Source: Breviolum minutum Mf 1.05b.01 (Eukaryota; Sar; Dinophyceae; Suessiales; Symbiodiniaceae). Taken from it: a stretch of 64,000 nt of DNA. Location of the stretch: positions 88,653 to 152,652 of the forward strand of contig DF239913.1 in NCBI GenBank assembly GCA_000507305.1, read 5' to 3'. The notes beneath the pieces are model-generated. The model did not search any database and was not told the DNA's origin. It worked only from the letters and a program-made list of their open reading frames with translations. Shown piece by piece: positions 14,145-27,100 of this stretch. Both the position numbers and the translations under genes were made by a program. Position 1 is the first letter of the stretch. Every line of letters starts with the position of its first letter.

Positions 14145-14552
14145 CTACAACTATTTTTTGTGTAAGGTTTACATATAAGGGCTGGTAATCTCTCTTGGAA
14201 CTACGGAGGGCTCACTCTTGCGTTGCAGATTTTTGGAGGTTTCGTCTCCGCCGTTTCAACGCGAATCTAAAGGTACCCCCCAATGCCCATTGATTGGAGC
14301 CCTTAACAATCGGCCTTATTGAGGGAAGGTTGGATTGCGAGGGGCACCCTTAGATTCCCATAAAGTTTCCACTCTTGCTGCTGAGTAGCAACTACCCGGC
14401 ACTATTAGAGGTCCTTGAGATCAGCTGTTTTTGAAGTGTTGCGAGCGCATACACCTGTTTGAAGTGTGACTAGTGACTGATTTCCCAGCCAAGTTCAAGT
14501 CTGCGGAATTCTTCCCCGAATAATCTGATTTCAGAAAGCTGGAGATTCGTGA

Positions 14553-14572
14553 AATATATATATATATATATA
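14553..14572. repeat. (AT)n microsatellite
   Basis: About ten consecutive AT dinucleotides in non-coding DNA. Similar short (TA)n tracts occur near 36870, 57160, 61157 and 61505. Confidence 0.8.
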
Positions 14573-14755
14573 GTCAGAAGACTTGTCACATATAGCAACA
14601 AAAAGCATGTTTGTTGTTTTTGGTTGCAGGGAAAAATAGTAGATCTTTATGTGCGGCAATACACCTCGGATACCCATGAATTTCCTTGTTGGGGAACTAT
14701 GAGTTGCGCCTGTTGATACCGCCAAACTGCTTCGACCATCCCAACCTCCGCCGTT

Positions 14756-14880
14756 TCAGCACACGGAGCACCGCGGGGTGCGGGGGCCGCGGGGGCCACA
14801 GAGCGGGGATGCGGCGCATTGTGCCCGCCCTGCGGCGGCCTGCGCCAAGACCCGCTGGGGGAGCTAAGCTTTGGCATGCC
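14756..14880. other. GC-rich island
   Basis: A strongly GC-rich stretch (runs such as GCGGGGTGCGGGGGCCGCGG) in AT-rich surroundings. It follows a TTTCAG acceptor-like site and is open in more than one frame. It could be an exon or a small CpG-rich regulatory island; the sequence does not decide. Confidence 0.4.
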
Positions 14881-15803
14881 GGGCTGGGAAAAAAAAATAA
14901 TCAAGGGATATCGGATAGCTTAAGGCTCAATGTGGGATACCCACATCCGGCCCTAGAGCTGTAAGTTGTTCATTTTTCGTAAGGGGTCCCCTTACTCATC
15001 AGGAAAACATCTGCTGTTGGTGGGCTAGGGATACACCCAAATCATATCCCTTTTTTCAATAAGAAGTATATTTTTGCACCTTGGGGATTCGTTCCGCCAT
15101 GCTAGGTTTTTGTGGAGGGTTTATTCAAACTCTCACCGATGCGAACTCGAAAATTTGAGTTTCCGACTAGTTTTCTTGGGGGGGTCCCACTCAGAATCCT
15201 GAATTCTGAAGGCACATTCTTTCAACAAGGGATGACTGAAGATAGAATGGGATATCGATATCATCAAGTATTTTTTTGATGAACACCTGAAAACTTTCAT
15301 ATTCAATTTGCCGGCAAGAAGCCAGTCTTGGACATGTGTTCACCTTCGACCATATTCGACGTTGTTCACAGTATCTACCCTCCAGTGAACTAACATAACA
15401 ATGGGAAATCATTCTTTTCACTGGGACATTCATCTAGAGTGAAGAGATGCTGGAGCAATTTACCATTGCTTTCTTACTAGAGGTAACCCCGAGGGATAAA
15501 CCCTGCCAATCCCAGCCAAGCATTTTAGCTATTGGCTATCAACAAAACGAGTTCCCCGCTTGGTCCGTGTTTCTTGCAACAAAAATAATATGTATTGGGA
15601 ATCTTTGATGGTTAGACAAACGGCAATTGAAACATACGATTTAGTGGTTTAGACATCCCATGGTAGAAAGGATCAACAAATCACCAGGTGATTCAAAGTG
15701 ACCTTTTGATACCCTAGTTGGAGGTCACCAAACCTTTGAAAAGGTCGGGTAACCATCAGAAAAAGGTCACAAAGAATATACAAGGAATTGGCGAATGGTA
15801 CAG

Positions 15804-15886
15804 GGCTGCCTCAATTTCTTCCACAAACCCAAGTTCTGCCTTAGACAAAGTCTTCCAAGGACATCCGGCGACTTATGAGCTGGGAG
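15804..15886 (+). CDS. Candidate 5' exon of ureG
   Basis: An open segment after a GGTACAG acceptor encodes AASISSTNPSSALDKVFQGH, then PATYELGG. It can end at a canonical GAG|GTATGT donor after 15886, or at a GA donor after codon TAT at 15876. The second option would join it in phase 0 to the His-rich ureG exon at 16088. The function of the segment is unknown and the link to ureG is inferred from position and phase only. Confidence 0.35.
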
Positions 15887-16087
15887 GTATGTCAAAATGT
15901 GCCATTTTTATCTACCATGAATTTTGGGTGAGGTTAATGATCCAATTTGAGTGTGTTTCAAGATGGGTGACAAAAAGAAACACCACCCTAGTGACTTCGT
16001 GGTACTGAACTTGGCACATCCTTAGTCCCCAATAAAACCCTGTGTAACCCCATTAAAGGTTGTCGACGTTTCTCGTGTTTTGCCCAG

Positions 16088-19000
16088 GTCTTCCAGCTTC
16101 GGCATCATGGAGGTCATGGCCATAGCCATGACAGCATGGAACATCCAGGCAGCCGACGAATTTCCGGGAAGATCTGGGATTTTTTTAGCACACCTTTCTT
16201 TGGGGGGGGTTGAAACAAATATCTCCAATCTCTATAACAATGGCAGTCTTCAAGTTAAAATCTACAAGGAATGAAAACATAATATATTTATATATAATTA
16301 CATATGAGTTGCAGAAATATAGCATATACATTTGGTCACAACACCTGCCTTACATTGGGTGTGATGTGATGGATCATGATGAGTAGTAAACATTTACGCG
16401 GACTTAGATTCGGCCAGAGTTTCACTCCCATATACCCTCAGATTTTGGAAATCTACCATTGACGCTTTGTGTGTCAAAAAACCACCTCTTCACTGTACAC
16501 TTCACTAGGTGCTGGTTGCATCCCCACCACCCGACCAAAACAGGTTTCCTGATGCAATTTGACATCTCAGCATATCTTCCAGGGTGGGAAAATTCCACCA
16601 ACTTGAAGAACTCCTACCAAACCCCCGAAGATTAACATAGAACCTGAAAATGATGATTTGGAAGATGACTTTTCTATTCCAGGGGTGTTAAACCTCAGGT
16701 TCCATGTTAATCTTCCAGGGGTGTATGTTTGTTGGAACTAAAGATTCCCCAAAAAAAAATGGTGGAGCAAAATGGGTGCGACTCCGACCCTTGGCCAACA
16801 TGTTTTGGGGGGATGCAAAATCGAGGCATTTTTGTTGGCAGAGTTTCTGGATTGCACCCTGGGCAATTTGCCAGGCCATGGACGCCCATCAAAAAGCCAT
16901 CCTATATTAATGCACTTAGGACCAGGCTGAATTGTTTATGACGTCCAAAATGGTACCCGATTTTTCCATGGGATTTCTTGACATCCAGAAATTTGGCTGA
17001 AAACAAAGTTTTCTTTCAAAATTATGGATGGTAAAACGGTAAAACTCTAAAAACCCTTTTGAGGCCCAAATCCAGAATTTGCTTGGATGAGTTCCTCCAG
17101 TAGTTGGCAGGAAAAAGACAGTAGGATTTTCCATTCGTTTTGACTTGAGGAAAGACATGAAGGGTGCCCAAAGGGAGAATGAAGGACCAGCGAAGTGGAT
17201 TCGCGCTTTCAGGATTTTTAGGTGACAAGAATATGACTTTGGGTAGCGCATAGTTGAGCCTAGCGTGGTTTTGGAGCAAGGGAAAACTTCCAGAATGACG
17301 CTATTCCGCAAAATGAGAGACAGGTTAAAGAAAAAGCGATCTACTCAGACAAGTACAGTCGTAGTGTGTGCGTGTGAGTGTGCTTGCGTGTGCATCTGTC
17401 AATTTTACAATACTTACATATATTCTTTAGATTTATATACACATATTTGTATTCTATATCATGAATGACTTGCATTCTCTTCGCAGTTTAAAACCAATAG
17501 AAGATAACCATTACGATTGTTGTTCTTGTTTGGCCAACTTGACGAGTCCAAGGGGGGTTCAATCGCGGCCGCTGCGCAGCACATGTTTTTGTTTCAGGTC
17601 ACTTCGCTGAGCGTGAGAATCCGCTTTGGGCGCGACGAGCGCCTTGGCATATAGCATTGGTTGAAACGCCAAAGAGTTTTTACGAATTGCTGGTTTTTCG
17701 AGACTACAGTACATACAGTACAGCCTAAGCGCCAGAGTTGTTTGCATTGAACTAATTGAAATGATTTTAGTATTCCTGGTGACCTCAACAGAGGATGTGT
17801 GGACTTCATATTGTACTTTTGTTTTTGTTCCCGAATGATTTGTTGGGACTGCATATCTAGGAAAACGTCACTATGGTACTCCTCCGAGAATGATGGAAAC
17901 AAGTGAAATACTTCCGCTGAGCGGCGTTGCCGCTTCTCGCATTGAATGGCAGTTCTTTTGAAGCCGAATCTCCTGCACTTGCCCAACCAAACAACCGAGT
18001 CGCAATGGTCACTTTCTCATTGCTCGAGCGAAGACTTTCCGGGACATACTGTAATTCTTGGCGCTCTCCGAAAGCATGGGCATATTCTGCTCACTGCAGT
18101 ATGTGTAGAGCAGGAATATCAGAAGAAACGCATGCAGGAGGCAGGCCGCGTATCCTTGCCATTTTTCCAGCAACGTTTCATGGCCTATGCTTCAATCACA
18201 GATATGTCACCAACGCAGGAAACCTGGAGATCAAGGGTGTTGCCAGCACGCATCTATACTTTGGGTGCTTACCTTTGATGAAAGAAAACCTGCTAAGCTG
18301 CTAACCAGTTGACATGGAGAATCTCCTTACTTTTTGCTACGATGGGTTTTATTCCCACAGATCTAAATTGGTGCAGGATTCTCTTTCATTAACTACTCAC
18401 AGTTTTGTAACGGACCGCTTGTACGAAGAAGGGTTGAATAGCCACTACTTGAATGGTGATCCCACTTGGGTTTGCAAGGCATTCAGAGATGGAATGCACT
18501 TACTTTGGAGACTGACTACCTAAAATAACTGGCTCACTGAAGATCTATTTCCTATTGAAACTCGTGATTTTTTGGTGCTAGCCATGGGGTTAAACTGTTA
18601 TATTAATTTGGTTGTTCTCGTTCTGGCAACAGGTGTTACGCAGCACAAAATCACCCAAGTGGCATGTACAACCACTTCTATACAAGGTATAGTCCTTGCC
18701 TTCGTTGGGAGATTCTACCATCCCAAGCCCACCTTAACCCAGTCAAAAAGAAATGTACATACATGCTTTAGGGGTTCATGGTTGGACTTCTTGAAACACA
18801 AGAGAATCAGTGCCCACCACATATTGCCCTCTCCTTAAGAAATAGAACCAACTTGAAGGTCTAAGAATTTGTGGCTGTAACCCGGGTTGAAGACAAAGTA
18901 CCTTGGCAAACCGCAGAGCTAGTCCCTCATATACCTTTTATCTATATACCCAAACAGTCACTTTTTTGGTTCTGAAAGGATTGAAATGCAACCCACTTGA

Positions 19001-22000
19001 AAAGGTTGTCAACTATTCGTCTTGAAAATCTAGAAGCTTAGGATCCATTTTTGATATAAGCACCATTTTTTCTTACTCAATCCGCATCCCTCAGTTGCAA
19101 GCTGAGGACTGGCAGGAACGTGCCTTCACCGTGGGCATCGGAGGGCCAGTCGGCTCGGGCAAGAGCCTTGTCCACGAATGCCAGGGCAATGGAGAATCCG
19201 CTGGTTTCAATACCCTGGAAGTCCAACAACTATTTTTATAGGTTGGTTTCCGAAGCACAATTATTTCAGTAGGGGTTAATCATCACCCAAAAGGAACCAC
19301 CATTTTTAAACTTCCATGCAGATGGAAAAACTAACTCTTCATTTAAACGTTCATTTTGGCATTCAGTTTTAAGTGGAGTTTATCTCGTTTATCAGTGGGG
19401 CTACTTGAACTTGACCCAAAAAAAGAACCCTGCCCGGTGTTTCGCAAAGGGAGCGATTTGGCGGAAAACCAAAGAAAAGTATTCAGGAGGTAAGGACACA
19501 TTTTGATAAGATACCAGCCAAGCAGTAACCTAACTGCAGTTAACTGGTGGCTAGTACAAGGTTAACTAGGTGTAAATTACAATAGTTTTGGGGGTTCCAG
19601 CCAGAAGGGGTCGTGAGATGCTTCCAACATACTCAGAAAGGAACATTAATACCTCAGACCCTGAGGTAACCAGTTTATAAAAGACATGCCCAAGTTATAT
19701 TTGGTTTTTGTTCAATGGTGTATTTTGCGTTGTTAAACTTCTTGGAGAAGTCGGACCATGGGACCGATCTTGGGAAACTCCGGCGACAAAAAGGATGGAA
19801 TGAGGTTAGCTAAGTGTCATTTGGATGATGTTTTGGTTTGCTAAGTGGTTGGTAACTTGGATATGTTGCCACTTGATGATCACGCTATGGAAAACGTCTA
19901 CTGAAATCTTCGCTTACCGCACCAAACTCACCTGACTGAACTCAGAACCGCCTTGACCTTGAAGCTTTGCCGAGCATTACGGGACCAGTGACCCGCCGGG
20001 GAAGTTTTCCGTTGAAGCTTTGCGGTGTTGGAAGGTGCCGAAAGAAAACGACAGGAAGAAAGTATCGGTTGCAACACCATTTTCAATGAGTTCGGGGGGT
20101 TAGATCCTTAACCACCCGAAGCTTTTTTAAAGGTTTTCTTTTTTTAAGAAACATAAAGGAAATTAAAGCAACATACAGAAAATTGAAATTAGAAGAAAAA
20201 AAACGCCCGCGGATTTGAACTCCCCAGGGTCAGACCCCCCCAACAGATTCAATAAACCAGGATAGATATCAACAATTTTTGGCAAATTATAGCAACCTCA
20301 TCCAAGGTCAACCCCAAATAGTGGAATCCGGGAATACCCCCGGGGTGAGCCCTTGCTTCAGGTTTGGGAAATGTTTGCCCAGAGCATATTGTGGATGGTG
20401 TTTTTGTTGGGCAGATTATTGATTATTTGTAATCCCGATTGCTTGCGATTTTCATGATGCAGTTTTTCTTGAGAATATTTGTCAAACGGGGGGAACAACA
20501 ACACACACCAGACATAGCAATCCCGAATTCCCTGCCGTTTTTCAAACAGGAAGCAAATATCTATAGAATGTGATTTTACCCGAGAGTAGAAAACCTGGAG
20601 AAGTTTAGGCCACCAGCCTTGGGTTGACAGAAGAATAACTCTTGGAATTGGTGGGTTGGCTATTCTCTAACGTTTCCTAACGGGGACTTTTGGAAGTCGG
20701 TTCCACCTTCGTTAATTCATTGAAACAAGAAATTGAACCTTGGCATAGGCAATCCCTACCTGGGATGCAATCGTCACCACGTGGATGACTTTACATTTAT
20801 CATTTTTCGGGGATACCTAGTAAGATCCGAGTAAGCTTTATTGCCCACTGTTGGGTGAAACCCTGCGTTGATCCCAACGGAGACTACCAACATGACTCAC
20901 AAATCCATTCTCAACTTTTAGTGGCTAAGGGGCCTAAGTTTCGCCTAGAAACAGTATCAAAATGAAACATGCACAGGAACAATCATGACATATCATGACC
21001 CATTCACCCTTTACAAGAGAAACGAGACAGGTACTCTGTGGCTGTCGTCACCAACGATATCTTCACGCGAGAAGATGCTGAGTTTCTGAACCGACCCTCT
21101 TTTCAAAAATTGTCAAATAGATGTGGGTGTTTCCAAAAATAGGGGTACCGCAAAATGGATGGTTTATAATGGAAAACCCTATTAAAATGGATGATTTGGG
21201 GGTACCACTATTTTCGGAAACATACATGTATAAACCTCAATGGGCCCACAAAGCTCAAGGTTTAGTTCGATCAGGGACTCTTCCCAGTGATATCCTTCCA
21301 GGTTTGAGCCTTGTATGATATCCCTTCAGATGATGGTGTGGAAAAGGTAACTAAGGACTCCTTCAGGATAAGGTAGTTATTGCTTATCCACGTTAACATT
21401 TGGGTGTGCAAACTTTGCTTTGCTCACCCAATGGCTAAGCTTTAAACTTTGGGGATCTTTGGGGAATACATACTTGGTATGAAAACTACAGTTTCAACTG
21501 TTAGTTCATGGTCCGAATGCTTGAGTGGGAGAATATTTCAGCAAACAGGTTCCCTCAAAGGAAAACCTGACTCAAACTGGCCGAACAATTTGAGTTGGCT
21601 GACCCTAAGAATATGTACACGAAAGCTTGGCCTCCTGAACCATTGGGTTTGCAAGGGATGGCTCAACCACTACCTAGATAGCTTGAAACTCAAGTTTTTC
21701 ACCTGGAAGGTTTTCACCATCCTCTAAAGCCTATAAGAACTCAAGCATCCTCAGAAACTCGAACAAAATAAAGCCCTGAAGTTTATACAAGCAAAGCTGC
21801 TGGAAAATTCAGGTTTGGAACTGCATTACGATCCTATCTTTCGGGTTTTCTTTTGGAAATGTTCTTTTGGGTTCTTTTGGTCGCAGCCGGCAGGTGGTTT
21901 GGTGAATAAATTGGTGAGTTGGTAGATTCGGTTTTTTAATGATTTTTGTGTTTTTGAGTTGGTGAGTTGGGGATGATGAAACTTTTCCTAGGTGATTTTG

Positions 22001-24130
22001 TTTCAATGAGGGGTTTTTGTCATTTTTGCGTATTCTTAGCTACCGAAACTGGGGGGTTCATGATTCATACATTTTGATGGTAGTGATTGTTCAGATGGGT
22101 TGAAACCACTACGGTCGTTTCTTTTTCGCTGGACTGTTCCAGTTCACTCAGACATACCCCGCCAGTTGGGTAGGAGTTGGGCCATTTTGATCGAAAAATC
22201 TATGGCCTCATAATACGCTGGTTTTATCTGAAGGCCCGGCTATCCCAAATGAATCTTTGAGCTTCGAAATTATAGGGCCGCTAGGGTCTAATCTCCCATG
22301 CTTTGCTTATACAAGAGGGGATGGTCATCAAGCCAAAAGTAGGGATTTAGTTTGTATATACCCATTATAAGGATTCCCTGTGAAGGGTTAGATGACCATC
22401 CCCAATTTGCCGGTAGCATTCTGGAAAAACGGTTCCCACGTCAACTCTTGCCTTGGGGAATGTAGCATTAAAATCCAGGGGTGTAAGGTGGAAGCTATGA
22501 AAAAATAAGATAATCATATTATATAATATATAATGTGTGTTTTATAATTGTCCTCTATAGTTACTATTAGAAAATAGGTGATAACAGTACATGATAGATA
22601 ATAATTATAGATTCGAGAATTCGAGACACCCAACTTCTGAACAAATCAACATCTCTCACTTCTTCCCCTTTTATGAAAGGATGAAATGTTCCAAGGCAAT
22701 GGTGCTCTGGAGAGTGATCGGATCAAGGCAGTGGAAACGGGAGGTTGTCCACATGCAGCTATTCGTTCCTTGGCTGTTGGCTGCTGCTCCCGACCCAAAA
22801 TCAGGGGAATGTAAGGGTACACCCCCAATCACCATGATCCCCTTTATTGTCCCTTAATAAGGCCTCACTTATTTCCTGGGGGAATTGGCGTTAGGGGGGC
22901 ACCCTTAGATTCGCATGAACAAAAATGAAGCTTTGGAAGATGATCTTCCTTTCCAACAACAGATTTCAGGTTCCAGCTGTTAGTATTTTGGAGCATGCAA
23001 TTACAAAAAGTAACAAGCCGGACCATCAGATATGGGCGGATTCTTTCTCCCTTTTTCAACTTATATAAGAATTGGACGCATATTTGAATGTTGATTTGAA
23101 AGTGATGTACCTTCAGACAGGTGGTCATGTTTAGCTTCCATGTCATTACACCTCAAAGGATCAAACATGTGTGGGAAAATTCTGTGGTTTCCCCTTGATA
23201 GTGCATTGCTTGGTGTGGTACTATTGAATGGCTTTTCATGTGCCGTTTTTTCGGTGCATGAGTCCATGGCCCTTTCTTTTCCTGAGGTGAGGATATCAGT
23301 TCCAATTTGGCAGCCTGCGAAGCCTTAACAGAACACCATCCTGGGGTGCAGCTCATCATTTGCGACACTTGCCGCATGTTTGTGTTGAATTTTCACCTGG
23401 AATGCCAGGTTGGCAGCGGACAAAATCTCCGCAATTTCCTGGATTCCTGGGAATTTCTGGCCTTTGGCGCGTACATGGAAGGATTCACTTCTAAATGGTT
23501 GGTTGATATCAATACTGGTTGCTACTTGGCAAATGTTTTTGGAATTCCCCTTAGGGATTGGAACTTGGCAAATCTTTGGAATTCCCCTGACAGATTGGAA
23601 ACTCCTTTTGAGCTGATCATGGGTTTTACCTTTGGACACCGTGTCATGGGTCTTGTCAATGGAACGGTTCATATACCCATAGTTGCTTGTTGCCGTTGGT
23701 GGCAGAATATCTTTACTGGAACCTTTCCAGTCCCACTCTGTTGCATATCAGTTCTATATCATTTCTAACTTAATATTGGTTACACAAATTCTGATGCTAG
23801 GAGCAGCTCGCACCTGCCACATTGCGCCATTGATATCTCCATGAAAAGATTAGCAAAAAAATGTTTTGTACATTTTACTCATGTGTTTCATGCATCACTT
23901 CCTTTTTACATACCCTCCCTGAAACGAACAGCTAAAATCCCTTGAAATCAACGGTTGGAAGATGAAATTTTGGGATGGCCTAGTTCAGGGGCGTTCGCTG
24001 TTAGCATTTGCTGGGAGCGGGCCCCAAAGTCCAAGAGGATTTTGGGAGGAATCATCCTGCACCACCCAGCATTTGACTCGCTATAAAGGATCGGATGCAT
24101 GTAATTTTGACTGTTTTGTTTCCTTTTCTT

Positions 24131-24164
<34 letters not shown>

Positions 24165-27100
24165 CATCTATCTATATCTGTCTATCTACCTACATGTATA
24201 TTTGTACGTAGGTTGTTTTATTTGTATACACATGTACAAATACACACCTCATACACATTTAAATATGAATTTAGGTTTTTATAGGCCCTCGGTTTCATCT
24301 TCAAAGAACTGTTCCAACTTGGGAGCTCCCGATCATTCGCTTGAAATAGAAGTGGCTGTTTCGGCCGGGGAACCACATAACTTGGATAACTTGGATTCGG
24401 GTGATTACTTATTACTTTCTGGACCATGAAATCACTTGGTTTTTTTGTTCTGCCATTGAAATTTCGAAACTCTATGAGTTAGTTGCCCGTGGCGTAAAAA
24501 TCCAGCCTTTGAGTTGTTGGATTGTATGTGTTTCCTTATGGTAAATCTCCACTCAATTTGAGGAATCACCTGATGGGGTGTTTGAGGTGGAACTTGATGA
24601 GGTAACTGTGGAAGGGGAGAGGTTGGCATCTTGGTGACCCAAAGTTCATGGTTTTACTGCACCTTATGATGTTTTTTTAAGAATATCTATAACGTGTATA
24701 TACTTCAACTCAGATACAAAACATGATTCCCAATTGAAACTATTTTTTTCAAAAGAGGTATTTGAGAGTCAAATGACTTGCTCTGTCCAATTTGGGCCTT
24801 TGCCTTGGCATTGGGATGTTTCCATCATTGGGGTTATTGGCGCCACCTTACCTTTCCTTAACATAACATAGCTTCTGAACATAGGCCTGAACAACATGCT
24901 AAACCTCGTCCACATGATGCGCTGCTCATCCACCATGCCATCTGTCCGCCTTGGTGCTGTACCAATGGCAACCTTCCGTTAAATCCCGGCTCCCAGAAGT
25001 CCCACAAGAAGAGCCGATCATTTTGACAGACAAAGGATGCCCGTTTCCCTTGAACAGAAAGCTGCTGGTGAAAAAACATCTTAGATAGAAGTCAGTACTA
25101 GAAATCAAGAAGGTGCTGGCCGCTTGCCACACTGAATTTTTTTCAGACCATTTTTCAGTGGTTTGGTTTTTACTGGGTAAAGTCGCTGGTTTCTCAGGAG
25201 AGCGGTGGTGACAACTTGGCTGCCAACTTCTCTCGCGAATTGGCGGATTATACCATCTACGCTCCTTGATTCGGTGGGCCCCAACCGATTAATGATAGGA
25301 GAGTTTGCAGGTTCTGTTGCTCATTGTGGTGATTTCTTACCAAGCTGCAGGAATGAATCTGGTGAGTTGTGTTAACTTACAGTAAGCGGACATCTATTTA
25401 CCATGATCCGGCAAAGGAATTACAATAATGGCCAGTTCCACACGCTTACTTTGCAGTTCCTATGTTACTACCCAGTGACATAGGATACAGGGGATTGTTT
25501 CATGAGCCATGAATGCAGCACCCTGTCATGAAACTACCGAATTGAATCCATTTCTTTGTTACTAAGCAAGCCCCTTAGTGGTTCCCTATGGTTCCCTATT
25601 CACTTTAGGCATCATCTATGTTCAGCTTTCATCAAAGGTGGTGGTGTTTTTGGTCGGAAAACCCACCACCTTTCTTGCCACCTTTCCCCAGAAAACCCCT
25701 TGAGGTCATCGACGTGGCAGGTGGAGATAAGGTTCCACGTAAAGGTGGACCAGGTGGACAGCGATGGTTGGAGCGATGGAAGTCGGTGGGTTTTAAACGT
25801 TCACCTCTTCACCATTTTCCATGGGCATATGGGCATGGTGAATACATGTTGGTTTCCAACCATCAAAGATACGTAGTTCCAAAAGGTGATAAAGATCCGA
25901 ATCAAAAAAAAACTGCTGGGAATTTTGTGGGAAAGATTGGAAGTTGGGTTTGTGATGGTTTGTATGTAAGTTGCAGATGATTCCTCCTTTGGCAGTGATG
26001 ATGGTGTCAAAGATTTTTCGGGCCACCAAACCTTGGGATGTTCTCCATTTTCAAGGGCTATTCGCTGTTAGTTTCAGGGATGGTCAAATTTGGGTTTAAA
26101 CTTAAACCAACTAAACCAAGCACCTAGCATACGGTTGATGGTACCAACTTCAGGTGGCACCACCATTTGGAAGTCCAGTGAGTTGACCAATTTTGATGAC
26201 AATCAAAATTCCTGGGAGGACTGAAGAGAATCCCTTTGGCGGTTGTGGTATGCTCAAATTGTTTGAGAATGGACAAGCATGTTTTACAGGCTGAATGGTT
26301 AAGAGGCTGAATGCTAATGTTTCACGAGCCACACATGTTAAAGGTCCTGAATTGCTTAGCTATGTTGTGCCGGGTTGTTGTGCGCAACCCTGAGAAAACT
26401 ACGGGATTTTCCGTCATTTAGAATACCGTCTCTGTAAAGTGGTGTAATTCCAGGTTTAAAGTGGACGTTTTGAGGGCAATAAACCAAGAAGCCATGACAG
26501 GCACGTAGTCAAAGGATATTACTTCCGAATACTTCCACTACAGTACATAGATCAAAACAAAATTGGATCTAAAGGATACCTTGGGATTCGAAATCCCAGG
26601 ATGCCTGTCACAACCAGGATCCTGAGATCTGTCTCAGGGATCCATTTAGTTAAGCAACTTCACTTCCCACGTTTCGCATCCTGGGAGGGTTGGGTTTCAC
26701 ATCCCAAAGGATACGAAGTCGCGCAGTTCACCCAATTTCAGGTGGTTTAGGGATGAATGTGCGTGAAATTTCACAGGTTTTTCAGGACGGTTTCCCTAAG
26801 GAGTTGATTGCTTTGGGATGGACTCCGCATTCAAAATATGTACAGTACTAAAAGAAGGAGGGTATTGAACACCACTGTCATCCTACACCCTTCATTGAAT
26901 CAATCTTTGGAAGGGGTACATGAGGAAAGGGTATGATGAACAGACAAGATTTTGACCAGACTCAACCACGGGTTTTCCCGGTTGATGAGATGATGAAATC
27001 TTGGCAAACAAATTGCCATTACCAAACCACCGGTTCCCTCATGACGAACAAATTTTGGTTATTTTTTAGTAAGGGAACCGGACTCCAAAATATGGCCTCA

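Larger units (their letters stand above)
156..16087. other. Long-intron region with scattered exon-like segments
   Basis: No complete gene can be read here. Short + strand segments with coding-like composition and plausible splice sites are scattered through it: about 1216-1259 (LSSILGMEQVRDM), 1417-1492 (VPVPWIADLRVLTLKGNADE), 2518-2620, 3678-3750 (VILGSKGEVEKMLLVKFKGC), 4463-4523, 5829-5911, 6486-6540, 6920-7080, 8481-8551, 8930-9110, 10079-10180 and 15804-15886. The rest looks like intron: AT-rich, with many stops, homopolymer runs and small hairpins. The segments may belong to one or several genes, possibly including 5' exons of the ureG gene downstream. I could not join them into a recognisable protein. 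Confidence 0.45.

Noticed and set aside
23287..23768. 153-codon + strand ORF as an independent gene
   Set aside because: Only its first 77 nt are coding, as ureG exon 6 (EDISSNLAACEAL...). The rest is intron read-through.
24060..24240. CRISPR-like array at the TATC tract
   Set aside because: The units are 4 bp without spacers: a microsatellite in a eukaryotic intron.
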